DNA of 64,000 bases, taken from a virus. Positions 55,772-63,749 of this stretch are shown here, piece after piece; the stretch's first letter is position 1, and every line of letters begins with the position of its first letter. The notes below the pieces were generated by a model, which worked only from the letters and a program-made list of their open reading frames with translations, searched no databases and was not told the origin of the DNA. Where the stretch lies: the IMG/VR virus record IMGVR_UViG_3300008122_000001, positions 1 through 64,000 of that record; one strand, given 5' to 3'. A program made the translations under genes and the position numbers.

Positions 55772-56347
55772 TTAGAGTTCTCTTAAATTTTTAGCCATAA
55801 ATGTTAATCTATCAACTAGGACGCTTTCTTCAGTAGAGTATACATTAGTGCTTGAACTGTTAAATTTTAACCCTTCTAAAACAACTGATTCAGTTACACC
55901 TGTTTTATTAGAATTAGTATTATTAAATTCTATAATAAGTTCAAATTCATGAAATATTTCACTAATAGATATTGAAGTCATATCCGTTATTATTTCATTT
56001 TGTAATTGACCATATCTCAGCACTTCTTCTTTAGAAGCTGTGTTATCTCTTACTTTAATATACAAGTCTGCTTTTTCATCATTTAAATCTGCTTTACTTA
56101 ATAAATAACTAATACCTGTCTTTAAATATTTTATAGATTTATGAGCTAAATCTAAGTTACCTTGAACTAAAGAATTACCTCTTGTAAAAAAAGCTGGATC
56201 ACCATTTCCTAATATATATACTGGAGCAGTAGATATAGAATGGTTATAACCTATTCCCATAGCTTTATCAATATGTACTCTTTTATCTGTTAATGGATAG
56301 TAAAGATATACGTTTACATCTGAACCAGTATAATAATTATCATACAT
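55772..56347 (-). CDS. Tail-tube-fold protein, third copy (191 aa)
   Basis: I start at ATG 56347 because AGGAGTTTTATA sits just upstream; the longer frame to 56419 overlaps the previous gene. The protein contains VYILGNGDPAFFTRGNS (about 45-61), a form of the tube-protein loop seen in 57113-57826, and near the C-terminus LEGLKFNSSSTNVYSTEESV then LTFMAKNL. This is close to VHGVQFNSDQGGSSVDDLIL then TFLARRI of the tube. I infer a tube initiator, terminator or baseplate-tube adaptor using the same fold. It lies 10 bases after its sister 56358-57050. Confidence 0.68.
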   Translation of the reverse strand: MYDNYYTGSDVNVYLYYPLTDKRVHIDKAMGIGYNHSISTAPVYILGNGDPAFFTRGNSLVQGNLDLAHKSIKYLKTGISYLLSKADLNDEKADLYIKVRDNTASKEEVLRYGQLQNEIITDMTSISISEIFHEFELIIEFNNTNSNKTGVTESVVLEGLKFNSSSTNVYSTEESVLVDRLTFMAKNLREL

Positions 56348-56357
56348 TATAAAACTC

Positions 56358-57050
56358 CTAAAGTAAAGATGATATAGATTTAAATGCAGTATTACTAGAG
56401 AACCCTCTAGAGTAATCACTAGGGTCAGACGCTGTTCTTACAGCTTTAGCTTGAAAACTAAAAGTACTTTCTGTTATTAAATCTTCTATCGAATATGTTT
56501 GTCCATTATTAATAATCATAGCACCTATGATCATTTCTTGTTTCATAAAAGGAGCATTACTAGTATAATTTTTTAATTCTTCTGATACAGAAACCATGTA
56601 AATATTAAAATAAGATAAATCGTCTTTCATGAATGCTAATTGATCTTTTAAAGGAACACCAGTAGACATCTTACCATCTAGGTTATCTAGTCTATCTTGG
56701 ATTTGTTCTTGATTTAATAAATAACAATTAGTTTGAAATTCAGATAATCTATCAGTCATAAATACTGATCTTATCATTGTACCAGCAACAGTTTTAACAC
56801 CTAACCCATAACCATCTACACTGTTTTGACCTAAAGTTACAACTGGAACTTTAACTCTAAATACAGAATAAGATAAAGTCATAACATCGTCTAACTCAAT
56901 TACCGCAGATCTCCCATCTTCACTGTAGTTAGGAAATTCTATTAATACTTTAACAATAGTCCCAGGTATAGTTTTATATGTTTGTTCCAATTCATATGTT
57001 GTATCAGGTCTTGCAGTTGATTTTAAAGTTTCTAAAGTTGTTGTTGCCAT
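56358..57050 (-). CDS. Tail-tube-fold protein, second copy (230 aa)
   Basis: The first half has a beta domain with YSVFRVKVPVVTLGQNSVDG and VKTVAGTMIRSVFMTDRLSE, at the place where the tube has KRATTGACVFAIFEKDRLLE. The end has GAMIINNGQTYSIEDLITES followed by FSFQAKAV, again like the tube end VHGVQFNSDQGG and TFLARRI. I therefore read it as a paralogue of the tube, most likely an adaptor between tube and baseplate or head. RBS AAAAAGGATTATT. A terminator hairpin sits between it and the tube gene. Confidence 0.65.
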   Translation of the reverse strand: MATTTLETLKSTARPDTTYELEQTYKTIPGTIVKVLIEFPNYSEDGRSAVIELDDVMTLSYSVFRVKVPVVTLGQNSVDGYGLGVKTVAGTMIRSVFMTDRLSEFQTNCYLLNQEQIQDRLDNLDGKMSTGVPLKDQLAFMKDDLSYFNIYMVSVSEELKNYTSNAPFMKQEMIIGAMIINNGQTYSIEDLITESTFSFQAKAVRTASDPSDYSRGFSSNTAFKSISSLL

Positions 57051-57070
57051 AATAATCCTTTTTATAAAAC

Positions 57071-57101
57071 AAAAAAAGGAGAAGCCTAAAAAGACTCCTC
57101 C
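57071..57101 (-). terminator. Strong terminator after the tail tube gene
   Basis: On the minus strand GGAGGAGTCT and AGGCTTCTCC (complement of 57092-57101 and 57078-57087) form a 10-bp stem including two G-U pairs. The loop is four bases, and a run of seven T follows (57071-57077). It lies 12 bases after the tube stop and would make sheath and tube messages far more abundant than the downstream genes. Confidence 0.85.
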
Positions 57102-57112
57102 TAGATTTTCAA

Positions 57113-57826
57113 TTAAATTGAAATACCAGTTGTGTTGGTATTAGATGTTGTAACACTCGTACCACCCTCAAGATCAGTTAACTGAGTCCAAGGAGAAATA
57201 CGTCTAGCTAAGAATGTAACTTGACGTTCTAAGATAAGATCATCAACACTTGAACCACCTTGATCACTATTGAATTGAACACCGTGAACGACCATACGAG
57301 ATGCGTCACCAGTAGATTCAGAAACACCAACCAATGTAATATCAAATGGAGGTATTTGGTCAATTAACATTGGAGCAACTTCTTGTCCAAAGTTAGATTT
57401 AGCAAATACAGAATAACCCATGTTATCAACACTACTTGCAGAGATCGTACCATCAACACGAACTGTACCACCTGCTCTATTCGCATTGCTACGAGTAGAA
57501 GAGTTAGATAACTTATCACGTTGATTTAAAGTACCATAGTTAGCTAATTCATGATTAGTTAAGAATACTTTATGATCTTTAGCCATAGCTTCTAATAGAC
57601 GATCTTTTTCAAATATTGCAAATACACATGCACCAGTAGTAGCACGTTTCCCTTTAGCTACTGATACAGGATCTACATGACCCATAACGTGAACGTTAGC
57701 CGTATCACGTTGAGTCGCATATTTAATCATATGAAGATCACCAAATTTTTCGTTACCAAATACTGCTTGTATTTCTACACCAGATTTAGAGGTATAGAAA
57801 CCTGATTCACTTGTAGTAACTGCCAT
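57113..57826 (-). CDS. Major tail tube protein (237 aa)
   Basis: This protein directly follows the sheath gene after 14 bases, with a very strong AAGGAG box, and is followed by a strong terminator, the arrangement of abundant tube proteins. NVHVMGHVDPVSVAKGKR (44-61) followed by TTGACVFAIFEKDRLLEAM, and a C-terminal VVHGVQFNSDQGGSSVDDL and VTFLARRISPW, are the pattern of contractile-tail tube proteins. It forms the inner rigid tube through which DNA passes. Codon use is more C-rich at third positions than in the fibres. Three other genes in the window share the same loop. Confidence 0.88.
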   Translation of the reverse strand: MAVTTSESGFYTSKSGVEIQAVFGNEKFGDLHMIKYATQRDTANVHVMGHVDPVSVAKGKRATTGACVFAIFEKDRLLEAMAKDHKVFLTNHELANYGTLNQRDKLSNSSTRSNANRAGGTVRVDGTISASSVDNMGYSVFAKSNFGQEVAPMLIDQIPPFDITLVGVSESTGDASRMVVHGVQFNSDQGGSSVDDLILERQVTFLARRISPWTQLTDLEGGTSVTTSNTNTTGISI

Positions 57827-57840
57827 TTATAAACTCCTTA

Positions 57841-59856
57841 TTATAGACTAATCAAAGCATTTTCAGATAAAGCAAGAGTCATTGAAATAGATCTTAATTC
57901 ATCTTTAGCTTGTAATGTTAATGGTAATGACAACTCATTCGCTGTTCTACCTATTAAGTTGAAGTTATAACCATTGATATAACCTAATGCAACCGCAGCT
58001 TTTAATTCTACGTCAATAGCGTTATATAAAGCAGCCATTAGAGTTGAACTAATACCACGACCAATATACGGATCAGTGATTACTTTCAATCTACCAACTA
58101 CATAAGTAACAGCAATAGCAGTAGAGATATAATCATAATCTGAAGTAGATTGAGTCGCAAGATCACCTGAATAAACAGTTAATCCTTTAGTTTTTTCTTC
58201 TAATGCTACATAGCCAAGTTCACTTAACTCTTGTATTTTAGATTGTTTTAATCTAAACAATGCAGTAACGTTTGGTAATACTTGGTTAGTAGTACTATCA
58301 CCTACAGTAATAGTATTAACAAGACCTGCATATACACCAGCAGCTGAACGAACATTTACCTGATTACCAGTTAAACTTTCAGCACTAATATATACTGGCA
58401 TTACGTTGATACTTAAGAACTTACCAAGATCAATTAAAACATCCCCTGTATCATACTTAGGAGCACCATCTGGATAACCTGTATCAGTTGCATAGAAACC
58501 AGCAGAACGAGTAGTTGTACCAGCCATGAATCTGTTACCTAACAATCCAGTACCATTTTCTATAATATTACCATATATATCTTTAGTAGGGGCTTTACCT
58601 AACCAACGATTAATAGCAATAGTATAGTTAGCCGCAGGAGGTCTAACACCAATGTTTGCATTAATGAATGTAGAAGCACTAGATTGACTATATGCCCACA
58701 TACCTAAACGGTGTGCAAAATCTACTTCATTATACTGTTCTTTTACAAGAGGTTGACCTAAATCATCTAAAGCAGCCAAATCAGGGTCAGTAGTTGTTAA
58801 AGTTTCATCAGTAGCTAATTGATATATGTATTTATGATCAGACCATTTGTAAGTAAAACCAGTTTCAGTTTCAGTTCTTTGAACATAAGTTAAACGATCA
58901 GAAGAGTCATCAGAACCATCTGCTATGTTTCTTACATTAAATAAGTCTGGAAGTAATACACTAAATATATCTACGTTTTCAAGATTAACAAATGCAGTAT
59001 CAAACAACTCATAAAGTTTATTCAATGTTACATTCATACTATCTTTAGCAGCAGTATAAGTAATTTCTTCTGCTGTTAACTCAATTGGAGTTAATTTAGT
59101 TAAAGTTGCTACTTCGATAATGTCATCTTCATCTGCACCAACAGTCAAAGTAAGACCAGTATATGCACCAGCAGTACCAACAAGAGTATAAGCTGAAGAA
59201 GGTATAACTGTAGTAACAGAACCAACAGTCTTAGTAACTGTACCTACACTTGTAACAGTAGCATTAAATGTAAATTCAGTCTGAGAAGCTGTAGCAGTAA
59301 ATGTTTCACTTCCTTTCTTATTTACATTATTAATTACTTCTGCAAAAGCAACAGGTTCAGAAAGTGTTCCGATTTGATATTGGAAAGTATCAGCATCAAA
59401 GCCTTCAACGTTCACTATACCTAAGTCAACAGTCTTACCAGGAGCGTTAGAATAAACAACTTTAGTACCTTGAGTGATTACTAATGTTGATTTTTCTGTA
59501 TTAGTTTGTCTTGGACCTGCATATACTTTTAGATCAACACCAGCTCCAACTTTACTTGAAACGGTTTCTAATAGAGTATAAGCACCAAAGATATTGTTTA
59601 TAATAGCACCACTACCACCGATACGGTACAACATTACATCTGTAGCACCACCAGCATATGCGTGTCTCATCCCTTGGATGATAGGTGAATTAGCACCGTA
59701 AATTACTTTAGCTTTTTGAGTATCTGTAACTAAAAATAATTCATCACTTGGTCCATCATAAGCTCTATCAATTACTAATACAACACCGTCAGGAATATTT
59801 GTTTTAGGATTTAGTTTTCCATCTAAAATTTCAGTAGATAAACCTACATTCGCCAT
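57841..59856 (-). CDS. Tail sheath protein (671 aa)
   Basis: The N-terminus has DGVVLVIDRAYDGPSDELF and YAGGATDVMLYRIGGSG, and the last 150 residues carry KVITDPYIGRGISSTLMAAL and LPLTLQAKDELRSISMTLAL. These are the typical parts of a contractile sheath, whose C-terminal domain is the conserved core. About residues 185-265 hold an inserted Ig-like domain (SETFTATASQTEFTFNATVT, then SAYTLVGTAGAYTGLTLTVG) that would sit on the outer sheath surface. RBS AAGGAAATAAA. The length is somewhat greater than T4 gp18, mainly because of the insert. High confidence. Confidence 0.93.
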   Translation of the reverse strand: MANVGLSTEILDGKLNPKTNIPDGVVLVIDRAYDGPSDELFLVTDTQKAKVIYGANSPIIQGMRHAYAGGATDVMLYRIGGSGAIINNIFGAYTLLETVSSKVGAGVDLKVYAGPRQTNTEKSTLVITQGTKVVYSNAPGKTVDLGIVNVEGFDADTFQYQIGTLSEPVAFAEVINNVNKKGSETFTATASQTEFTFNATVTSVGTVTKTVGSVTTVIPSSAYTLVGTAGAYTGLTLTVGADEDDIIEVATLTKLTPIELTAEEITYTAAKDSMNVTLNKLYELFDTAFVNLENVDIFSVLLPDLFNVRNIADGSDDSSDRLTYVQRTETETGFTYKWSDHKYIYQLATDETLTTTDPDLAALDDLGQPLVKEQYNEVDFAHRLGMWAYSQSSASTFINANIGVRPPAANYTIAINRWLGKAPTKDIYGNIIENGTGLLGNRFMAGTTTRSAGFYATDTGYPDGAPKYDTGDVLIDLGKFLSINVMPVYISAESLTGNQVNVRSAAGVYAGLVNTITVGDSTTNQVLPNVTALFRLKQSKIQELSELGYVALEEKTKGLTVYSGDLATQSTSDYDYISTAIAVTYVVGRLKVITDPYIGRGISSTLMAALYNAIDVELKAAVALGYINGYNFNLIGRTANELSLPLTLQAKDELRSISMTLALSENALISL

Positions 59857-59879
59857 TTTATTTCCTTAGTTAATAAATT

Positions 59880-60554
59880 TTATTTTTTGTGTGTTTCTGT
59901 AAATCTTATAGATTTTAATTGTTCTAGTTCTTTGACAAAATATTCTAAAGTAACTACAGAGAACTGCATTTCCCTAGAAAATATCCTATCTTTCTCATCA
60001 TATCTATCTGTAAACTGAATACTGTTCATACCAATAAATATAACTTCAAATACGTGTTTCTTTAAATAACTAGAATACTTAAAGAACAAAGACTCCAATA
60101 TTCTAGTCATATTGTTTAATGTTCTAGTCTTATTAGAAAACACCGTTAATGATATTGTATTAGTAAATGCACAAGAATACATTTCTTCAGAATTACCAGT
60201 AATTAAGTTATATTTTTCTTTTTCAAACTTAGGTTTAACTAAAGTAGTACTACCTGCTATCACTTTACTATTAGCAATTAAAGGTACTCTTCTAACAATA
60301 TCATAAGTAATTATATTAGATTCATCATATGTTTCATCAGGGTAAGCTGCTATAAATCTAAATTTAGATTTATCATTATTTAAAGCATTAGTTAGTAAAT
60401 CTAACGAGTCGAATAAGTCATAAAGTACTTCGAAAAATTTATAAATACTTACACCAAAATTAGCATCCATTTCTTCAATGTTCTTATAAGGATTACTAAG
60501 TATTTCTTCTATTTCACTTCTTTCTTCTTTTATCTTATTAAATACACTTGTCAT
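59880..60554 (-). CDS. Probable tail terminator/completion protein (224 aa)
   Basis: Lies just before the sheath gene, the usual place of a tail terminator. The N-terminal part is helical (IKEERSEIEEILSNPYKNIE, FFEVLYDLFDSLDLLTNAL); the C-terminal part is beta-rich with SCAFTNTISLTVFSNKTRTL and a final REMQFSVVTLEYFV. Tail terminator proteins are similar in size and finish with beta strands that cap the tube. No direct motif, so inference is by position. It overlaps nothing and starts 2 bases after the zinc-ribbon gene. Confidence 0.5.
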   Translation of the reverse strand: MTSVFNKIKEERSEIEEILSNPYKNIEEMDANFGVSIYKFFEVLYDLFDSLDLLTNALNNDKSKFRFIAAYPDETYDESNIITYDIVRRVPLIANSKVIAGSTTLVKPKFEKEKYNLITGNSEEMYSCAFTNTISLTVFSNKTRTLNNMTRILESLFFKYSSYLKKHVFEVIFIGMNSIQFTDRYDEKDRIFSREMQFSVVTLEYFVKELEQLKSIRFTETHKK

Positions 60555-60556
60555 AC

Positions 60557-61066
60557 TTAACCACCTAGTAAAGCAACATTAAAATCTGCTTTATTTTGAC
60601 TAGCTTTAAAATATCTAGAGTATGTACATTTACATACTTCATTAATATTTAATGGTATCGCTATCTTACCGTCAATGTTTAAATCTGGTATTAGTATTCT
60701 ATCTTCTAATCCTATAGATACCTTATTATCAGTAAATAATAAATATCTAGAAACATCAGTAGTACCAGCCGTAGTTTTCATCCATAAGTTACCAAAATCT
60801 CTAGTAACACCTTGTTTATATAAATAACCTGAAAATAATAATTCATCAAAAATATATCCTAAACCTTTACAGTAAGGACATTCTTGTTGCCCTTCTACAT
60901 AAGGGCTATCTTCTCTATTACAAGAAGTGCATCTAACTTTTCTGTTATCAGATGTTCTCCTAAATTTTCTCCACACATAAGGGGAGTTAATAGGAGAACA
61001 ATCTGTATCTGTAAACAGTAAGTCATATACTTCTTCAGCAATATTTAACTCTGGCGTTTGAAACAT
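60557..61066 (-). CDS. Zinc-ribbon neck/head-completion protein (169 aa)
   Basis: Contains CTSC (C46, C49) and CPYCKGLGY (C63, C66). These four cysteines could bind one zinc ion, and the second pair followed by KGLG resembles the DnaJ-type CxxCxGxG. The remainder is beta-rich with DFGNLWMKTTAGTTDVSRYL and a conserved-looking end ASQNKADFNVALLGG. It sits between two neck candidates with TAATG overlap to the upstream gene. Zinc-containing neck and head-completion proteins exist in several phages, which fits. Function is inferred from place and motif. Confidence 0.55.
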   Translation of the reverse strand: MFQTPELNIAEEVYDLLFTDTDCSPINSPYVWRKFRRTSDNRKVRCTSCNREDSPYVEGQQECPYCKGLGYIFDELLFSGYLYKQGVTRDFGNLWMKTTAGTTDVSRYLLFTDNKVSIGLEDRILIPDLNIDGKIAIPLNINEVCKCTYSRYFKASQNKADFNVALLGG

Positions 61067-61785
61067 TAATCATTTTTCCTTTCAGGGTCATCACTAATTC
61101 TATAATAGTCATTTAAAGGCATCCCCGAATATCTACTATAGTGATCTAAATTAAATGAACCAGCTTTATATGCATTACCATCTCTATAATATTTCTTACT
61201 TCCATATCCATCTACTATCTTTTCAGGTAACTCACTGTGCCACCATAATCTATTAGAGTTTATAGTTTTAGGATTATATCTACCCTTAACAAAAGAACGA
61301 GGTAATATAGAACTACTTATAAGATCTTCTATGATATCTTTCATTTCTGAAATACAATCACCAGAATCTCTAATTAATTGTAGTAATACAGTACTATCGC
61401 CTTTCTTAGATGTAGATACTGAGAAATCACCTAAAGATTTAGATCTTGAAATAGAAGATGCTAAGTCTTTATTTATTTGTTTAGCCATTTCGTTAGTAAC
61501 TATACAAATAACAAAATCTCTACGTAATAAGAATAAATCTTCTGAAGATATAACCGATAAACCTTCTAGAGGTTTAGTTAATCTATATACAGTAAGAGAT
61601 GCATTAAAAAGTAATTTTCTAATCCAAGGAAAATCCTTATCTTCTAAATTAGAGAAAGGTGTAATAACATCTGATTCTAGTGCGTAAAGAGGGGTTAACA
61701 TTAAATGAGAAGAAATATTTAAAAAAGTTTCTTCATTTGTTTCTTGGTTAATTAAAGGTAACTTTAATTTAAAATCAATATTCAT
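61066..61785 (-). CDS. Neck/head-completion candidate (239 aa)
   Basis: Unrecognised. N-terminal beta segment (FKLKLPLINQETNEETFLNI), a helical core (SSEDLFLLRRDFVICIVTNE, LLQLIRDSGDCISEMKDI) and a tyrosine-rich C-terminus (SKKYYRDGNAYKAGSFNLDH, NDYYRISDDPERKND). It overlaps the following zinc-ribbon gene by one base and 61775-62179 by 11. It belongs with the run of genes between the capsid and the sheath, where connector and neck proteins are encoded. Confidence 0.5.
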   Translation of the reverse strand: MNIDFKLKLPLINQETNEETFLNISSHLMLTPLYALESDVITPFSNLEDKDFPWIRKLLFNASLTVYRLTKPLEGLSVISSEDLFLLRRDFVICIVTNEMAKQINKDLASSISRSKSLGDFSVSTSKKGDSTVLLQLIRDSGDCISEMKDIIEDLISSSILPRSFVKGRYNPKTINSNRLWWHSELPEKIVDGYGSKKYYRDGNAYKAGSFNLDHYSRYSGMPLNDYYRISDDPERKND

Positions 61786-62179
61786 CTAAATACTCCAAGA
61801 TTATATTAACACTCTTACTTGCTTTATGTTTGTTATCAGATGTATCTACTTTTAACCATACAGTTATAAAAGATAAACTAGGTAATATAAAATTACTTAA
61901 TTCTAACATACTTAAATAAGTAACAGTTTGATTTGAGTCATACTCAACCAAAGTGTTTAATAATATACCTTGTTCATTTGATACTATACCTAACAGTACA
62001 TCATCAACACCTAAAGTACTAATATTCTGTAATATTTTATTTTCTGTTGTTTCATTTTTAATATATAAACAACAATATCTTAAATCTTCATTCATATCAA
62101 AAATAGTAGAATTAGACGTAGTATCTATACTACCACCTTTACCATTATTAATAGATTTATATATACTAATTTCAGACAT
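61775..62179 (-). CDS. Neck/head-completion candidate (134 aa)
   Basis: Unrecognised small protein, strand-rich (TSNSTIFDMNEDLRYCCLYI, LEYDSNQTVTYLSMLELSN-like segments) ending DEY. It overlaps 61066-61785 by 11 bases. Its beta-sandwich-like composition could match a head-fibre or neck decoration, but there is no motif. Placed in the neck block by context. Confidence 0.5.
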   Translation of the reverse strand: MSEISIYKSINNGKGGSIDTTSNSTIFDMNEDLRYCCLYIKNETTENKILQNISTLGVDDVLLGIVSNEQGILLNTLVEYDSNQTVTYLSMLELSNFILPSLSFITVWLKVDTSDNKHKASKSVNIILEYLDEY

Positions 62180-62184
62180 AATAT

Positions 62185-63219
62185 TTACTCCAAATTATCT
62201 AAGTTAAATATTACTGTATCTGTTTGAGTACTATCTTTAGAGTAAGTAAGCTCAAATATAACTTCATTCTCAAATTCATCTATATATATAGTACATACAT
62301 ATTTTAAAGATGAATCATAAAGTTTCAAAGATTCTAATATATAGTTATTAAAGGCTAATGTAAGACTATACTTAAAGGTTGCTGTTTTATTAATAGAATA
62401 ACCTTCAGGTAGTTTAATTGAAAATACATTGTAATTAAGATACTTAGGGTATGCTTTTTCTATTACAGTAGGTTTATTAGTATTTATTGTATTATAAAAA
62501 TTTAATATATCTAAGTTTGAAATAGTAGTAGAGGTTTCTTCTTTAGGGATAGGTTTGATAGAACTAGAGTTAACAGTATAAATATAAGTCTGTAATTCTT
62601 CATCTATAGTTGCAGAAGGATCTATATCTATTAAAAATTCTTCACCTTTTACATATATAGTATCTTCTAAACTTATTTCTAAATTATTTAATATGACTTT
62701 ATTTTGAGATCTAACATCTAAAGTAACAAGCCTTCCGTCTAAGGATACACGAACAATATTTTTATTATTACTAATGTATGACGTATCTTCTATTTTTAAA
62801 ATATATTGTGATTTTACAGTAAAATTATCTTTTAAATTTACAGTAATATCTGATTGAGATTTAGAATTACTTTTAGTTATATTTAAAAACTTAGAACCTA
62901 GTCTGTTACTTATATACAAACAATAGGTAGAATCTAGATTTAAAAGTTTCTTAGGAGTACATGATATAGTAAAACCAACATCACTTGTCTCTACTTTAAA
63001 ATTCATTTCTGTTCTATCAAAAGTTTCTTTTAAGTAGCCTAAATTATAACTATATGGTTCAGATAAACTTATTAATTGATTTTCTGATTGTAGTCTAAAT
63101 AAAATAATATTATCTGCAAAGACTGCTTCCTCTAATAATTCAGTAGAGGAGAGCTTAATACTTTGAGAAATAGGGAAAGAATTTAATTCAGTGGTCGTAT
63201 TTAATATTGTAATCGCCAT
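62185..63219 (-). CDS. Neck or portal-side virion protein candidate (344 aa)
   Basis: Unrecognised. Alternating strands with SQSIKLSSTELLEEAVFADN, FTVKSQYILKIEDTSYISNN and VRVSLDGRLVTLDVRSQNKV, giving an all-beta look, without enzyme motifs. It follows the E/K-rich gene by 18 bases. Position between capsid and tail genes suggests a connector, decoration or neck protein. The long run of S/T/N residues resembles the fibre genes; a head fibre is another possibility. Confidence 0.5.
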   Translation of the reverse strand: MAITILNTTTELNSFPISQSIKLSSTELLEEAVFADNIILFRLQSENQLISLSEPYSYNLGYLKETFDRTEMNFKVETSDVGFTISCTPKKLLNLDSTYCLYISNRLGSKFLNITKSNSKSQSDITVNLKDNFTVKSQYILKIEDTSYISNNKNIVRVSLDGRLVTLDVRSQNKVILNNLEISLEDTIYVKGEEFLIDIDPSATIDEELQTYIYTVNSSSIKPIPKEETSTTISNLDILNFYNTINTNKPTVIEKAYPKYLNYNVFSIKLPEGYSINKTATFKYSLTLAFNNYILESLKLYDSSLKYVCTIYIDEFENEVIFELTYSKDSTQTDTVIFNLDNLE

Positions 63220-63237
63220 ACTTCTTTCCTTTCTCTC

Positions 63238-63672
63238 TTATTTTTTAACTGTTGTAGTACGTTTACGAGCAGTAGTTTTAGGAACTTCTTTTACTTCTTC
63301 CTCAACTTTAACTTCGTCTTTTACTTCAACAACTTCCTGAACTTCAGGCTCAGGTTGAATTTCAACAACTGGTTGTTTTATTTCTTCAATAACTTCTTCG
63401 ATTTTTTCTTTTATTTCAGCAATTGAAGCTTCTTTAGGTTCTTCTTTTTTCTTAGTAGTAAAAGTTTCAGCTTTAGCGTATAACTCTGCTTCACCTTCTA
63501 TAGCTTTAATAACACCTGTTTTAGCCGCTCTAGTAAGACCAATAACTTCTTGTTTACTTAGTTTATCTAAGTCTACAGTTAAAGGATTGTCAGAACTATT
63601 TAGTATACTTAAAGCAACTGAACCACAGAAATAATAACTTAATCGACTTGTTATAATTAATTTAATATTCAT
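63238..63672 (-). CDS. Small capsid-side protein with Glu/Lys-rich tail (144 aa)
   Basis: The first 70 residues are a compact beta/alpha part (MNIKLIITSRLSYYFCGSVA, LSKQEVIGLTRAAKTGVIK). The second half is very rich in E, K, P and V (TTKKKEEPKEASIAEIKEKI, EVQEVVEVKDEVKVEEEV), and the last residues are basic (ARKRTTTVKK). Such charged tails are found in capsid-associated linkers. AGGATATAAA precedes the ATG. The gene lies between the capsid gene and the neck genes. Function unknown. Confidence 0.5.
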   Translation of the reverse strand: MNIKLIITSRLSYYFCGSVALSILNSSDNPLTVDLDKLSKQEVIGLTRAAKTGVIKAIEGEAELYAKAETFTTKKKEEPKEASIAEIKEKIEEVIEEIKQPVVEIQPEPEVQEVVEVKDEVKVEEEVKEVPKTTARKRTTTVKK

Positions 63673-63706
63673 TTTATATCCTATATGAGTTTTTAATTAT
63701 TAGAGA

Positions 63707-63726
63707 AGAGGGCTGTTACACCCTCT
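63707..63726 (-). terminator. Hairpin after the capsid-type gene
   Basis: AGAGGG (63707-63712) and CCCTCT (63721-63726) form a 6-bp GC-containing stem with an 8-base loop in the gap after the stop at 63750. A T-run is lacking, so a partial terminator is likely at best. Confidence 0.45.
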
Positions 63727-63749
63727 CCTTTACATCTTAAATCCTTATA

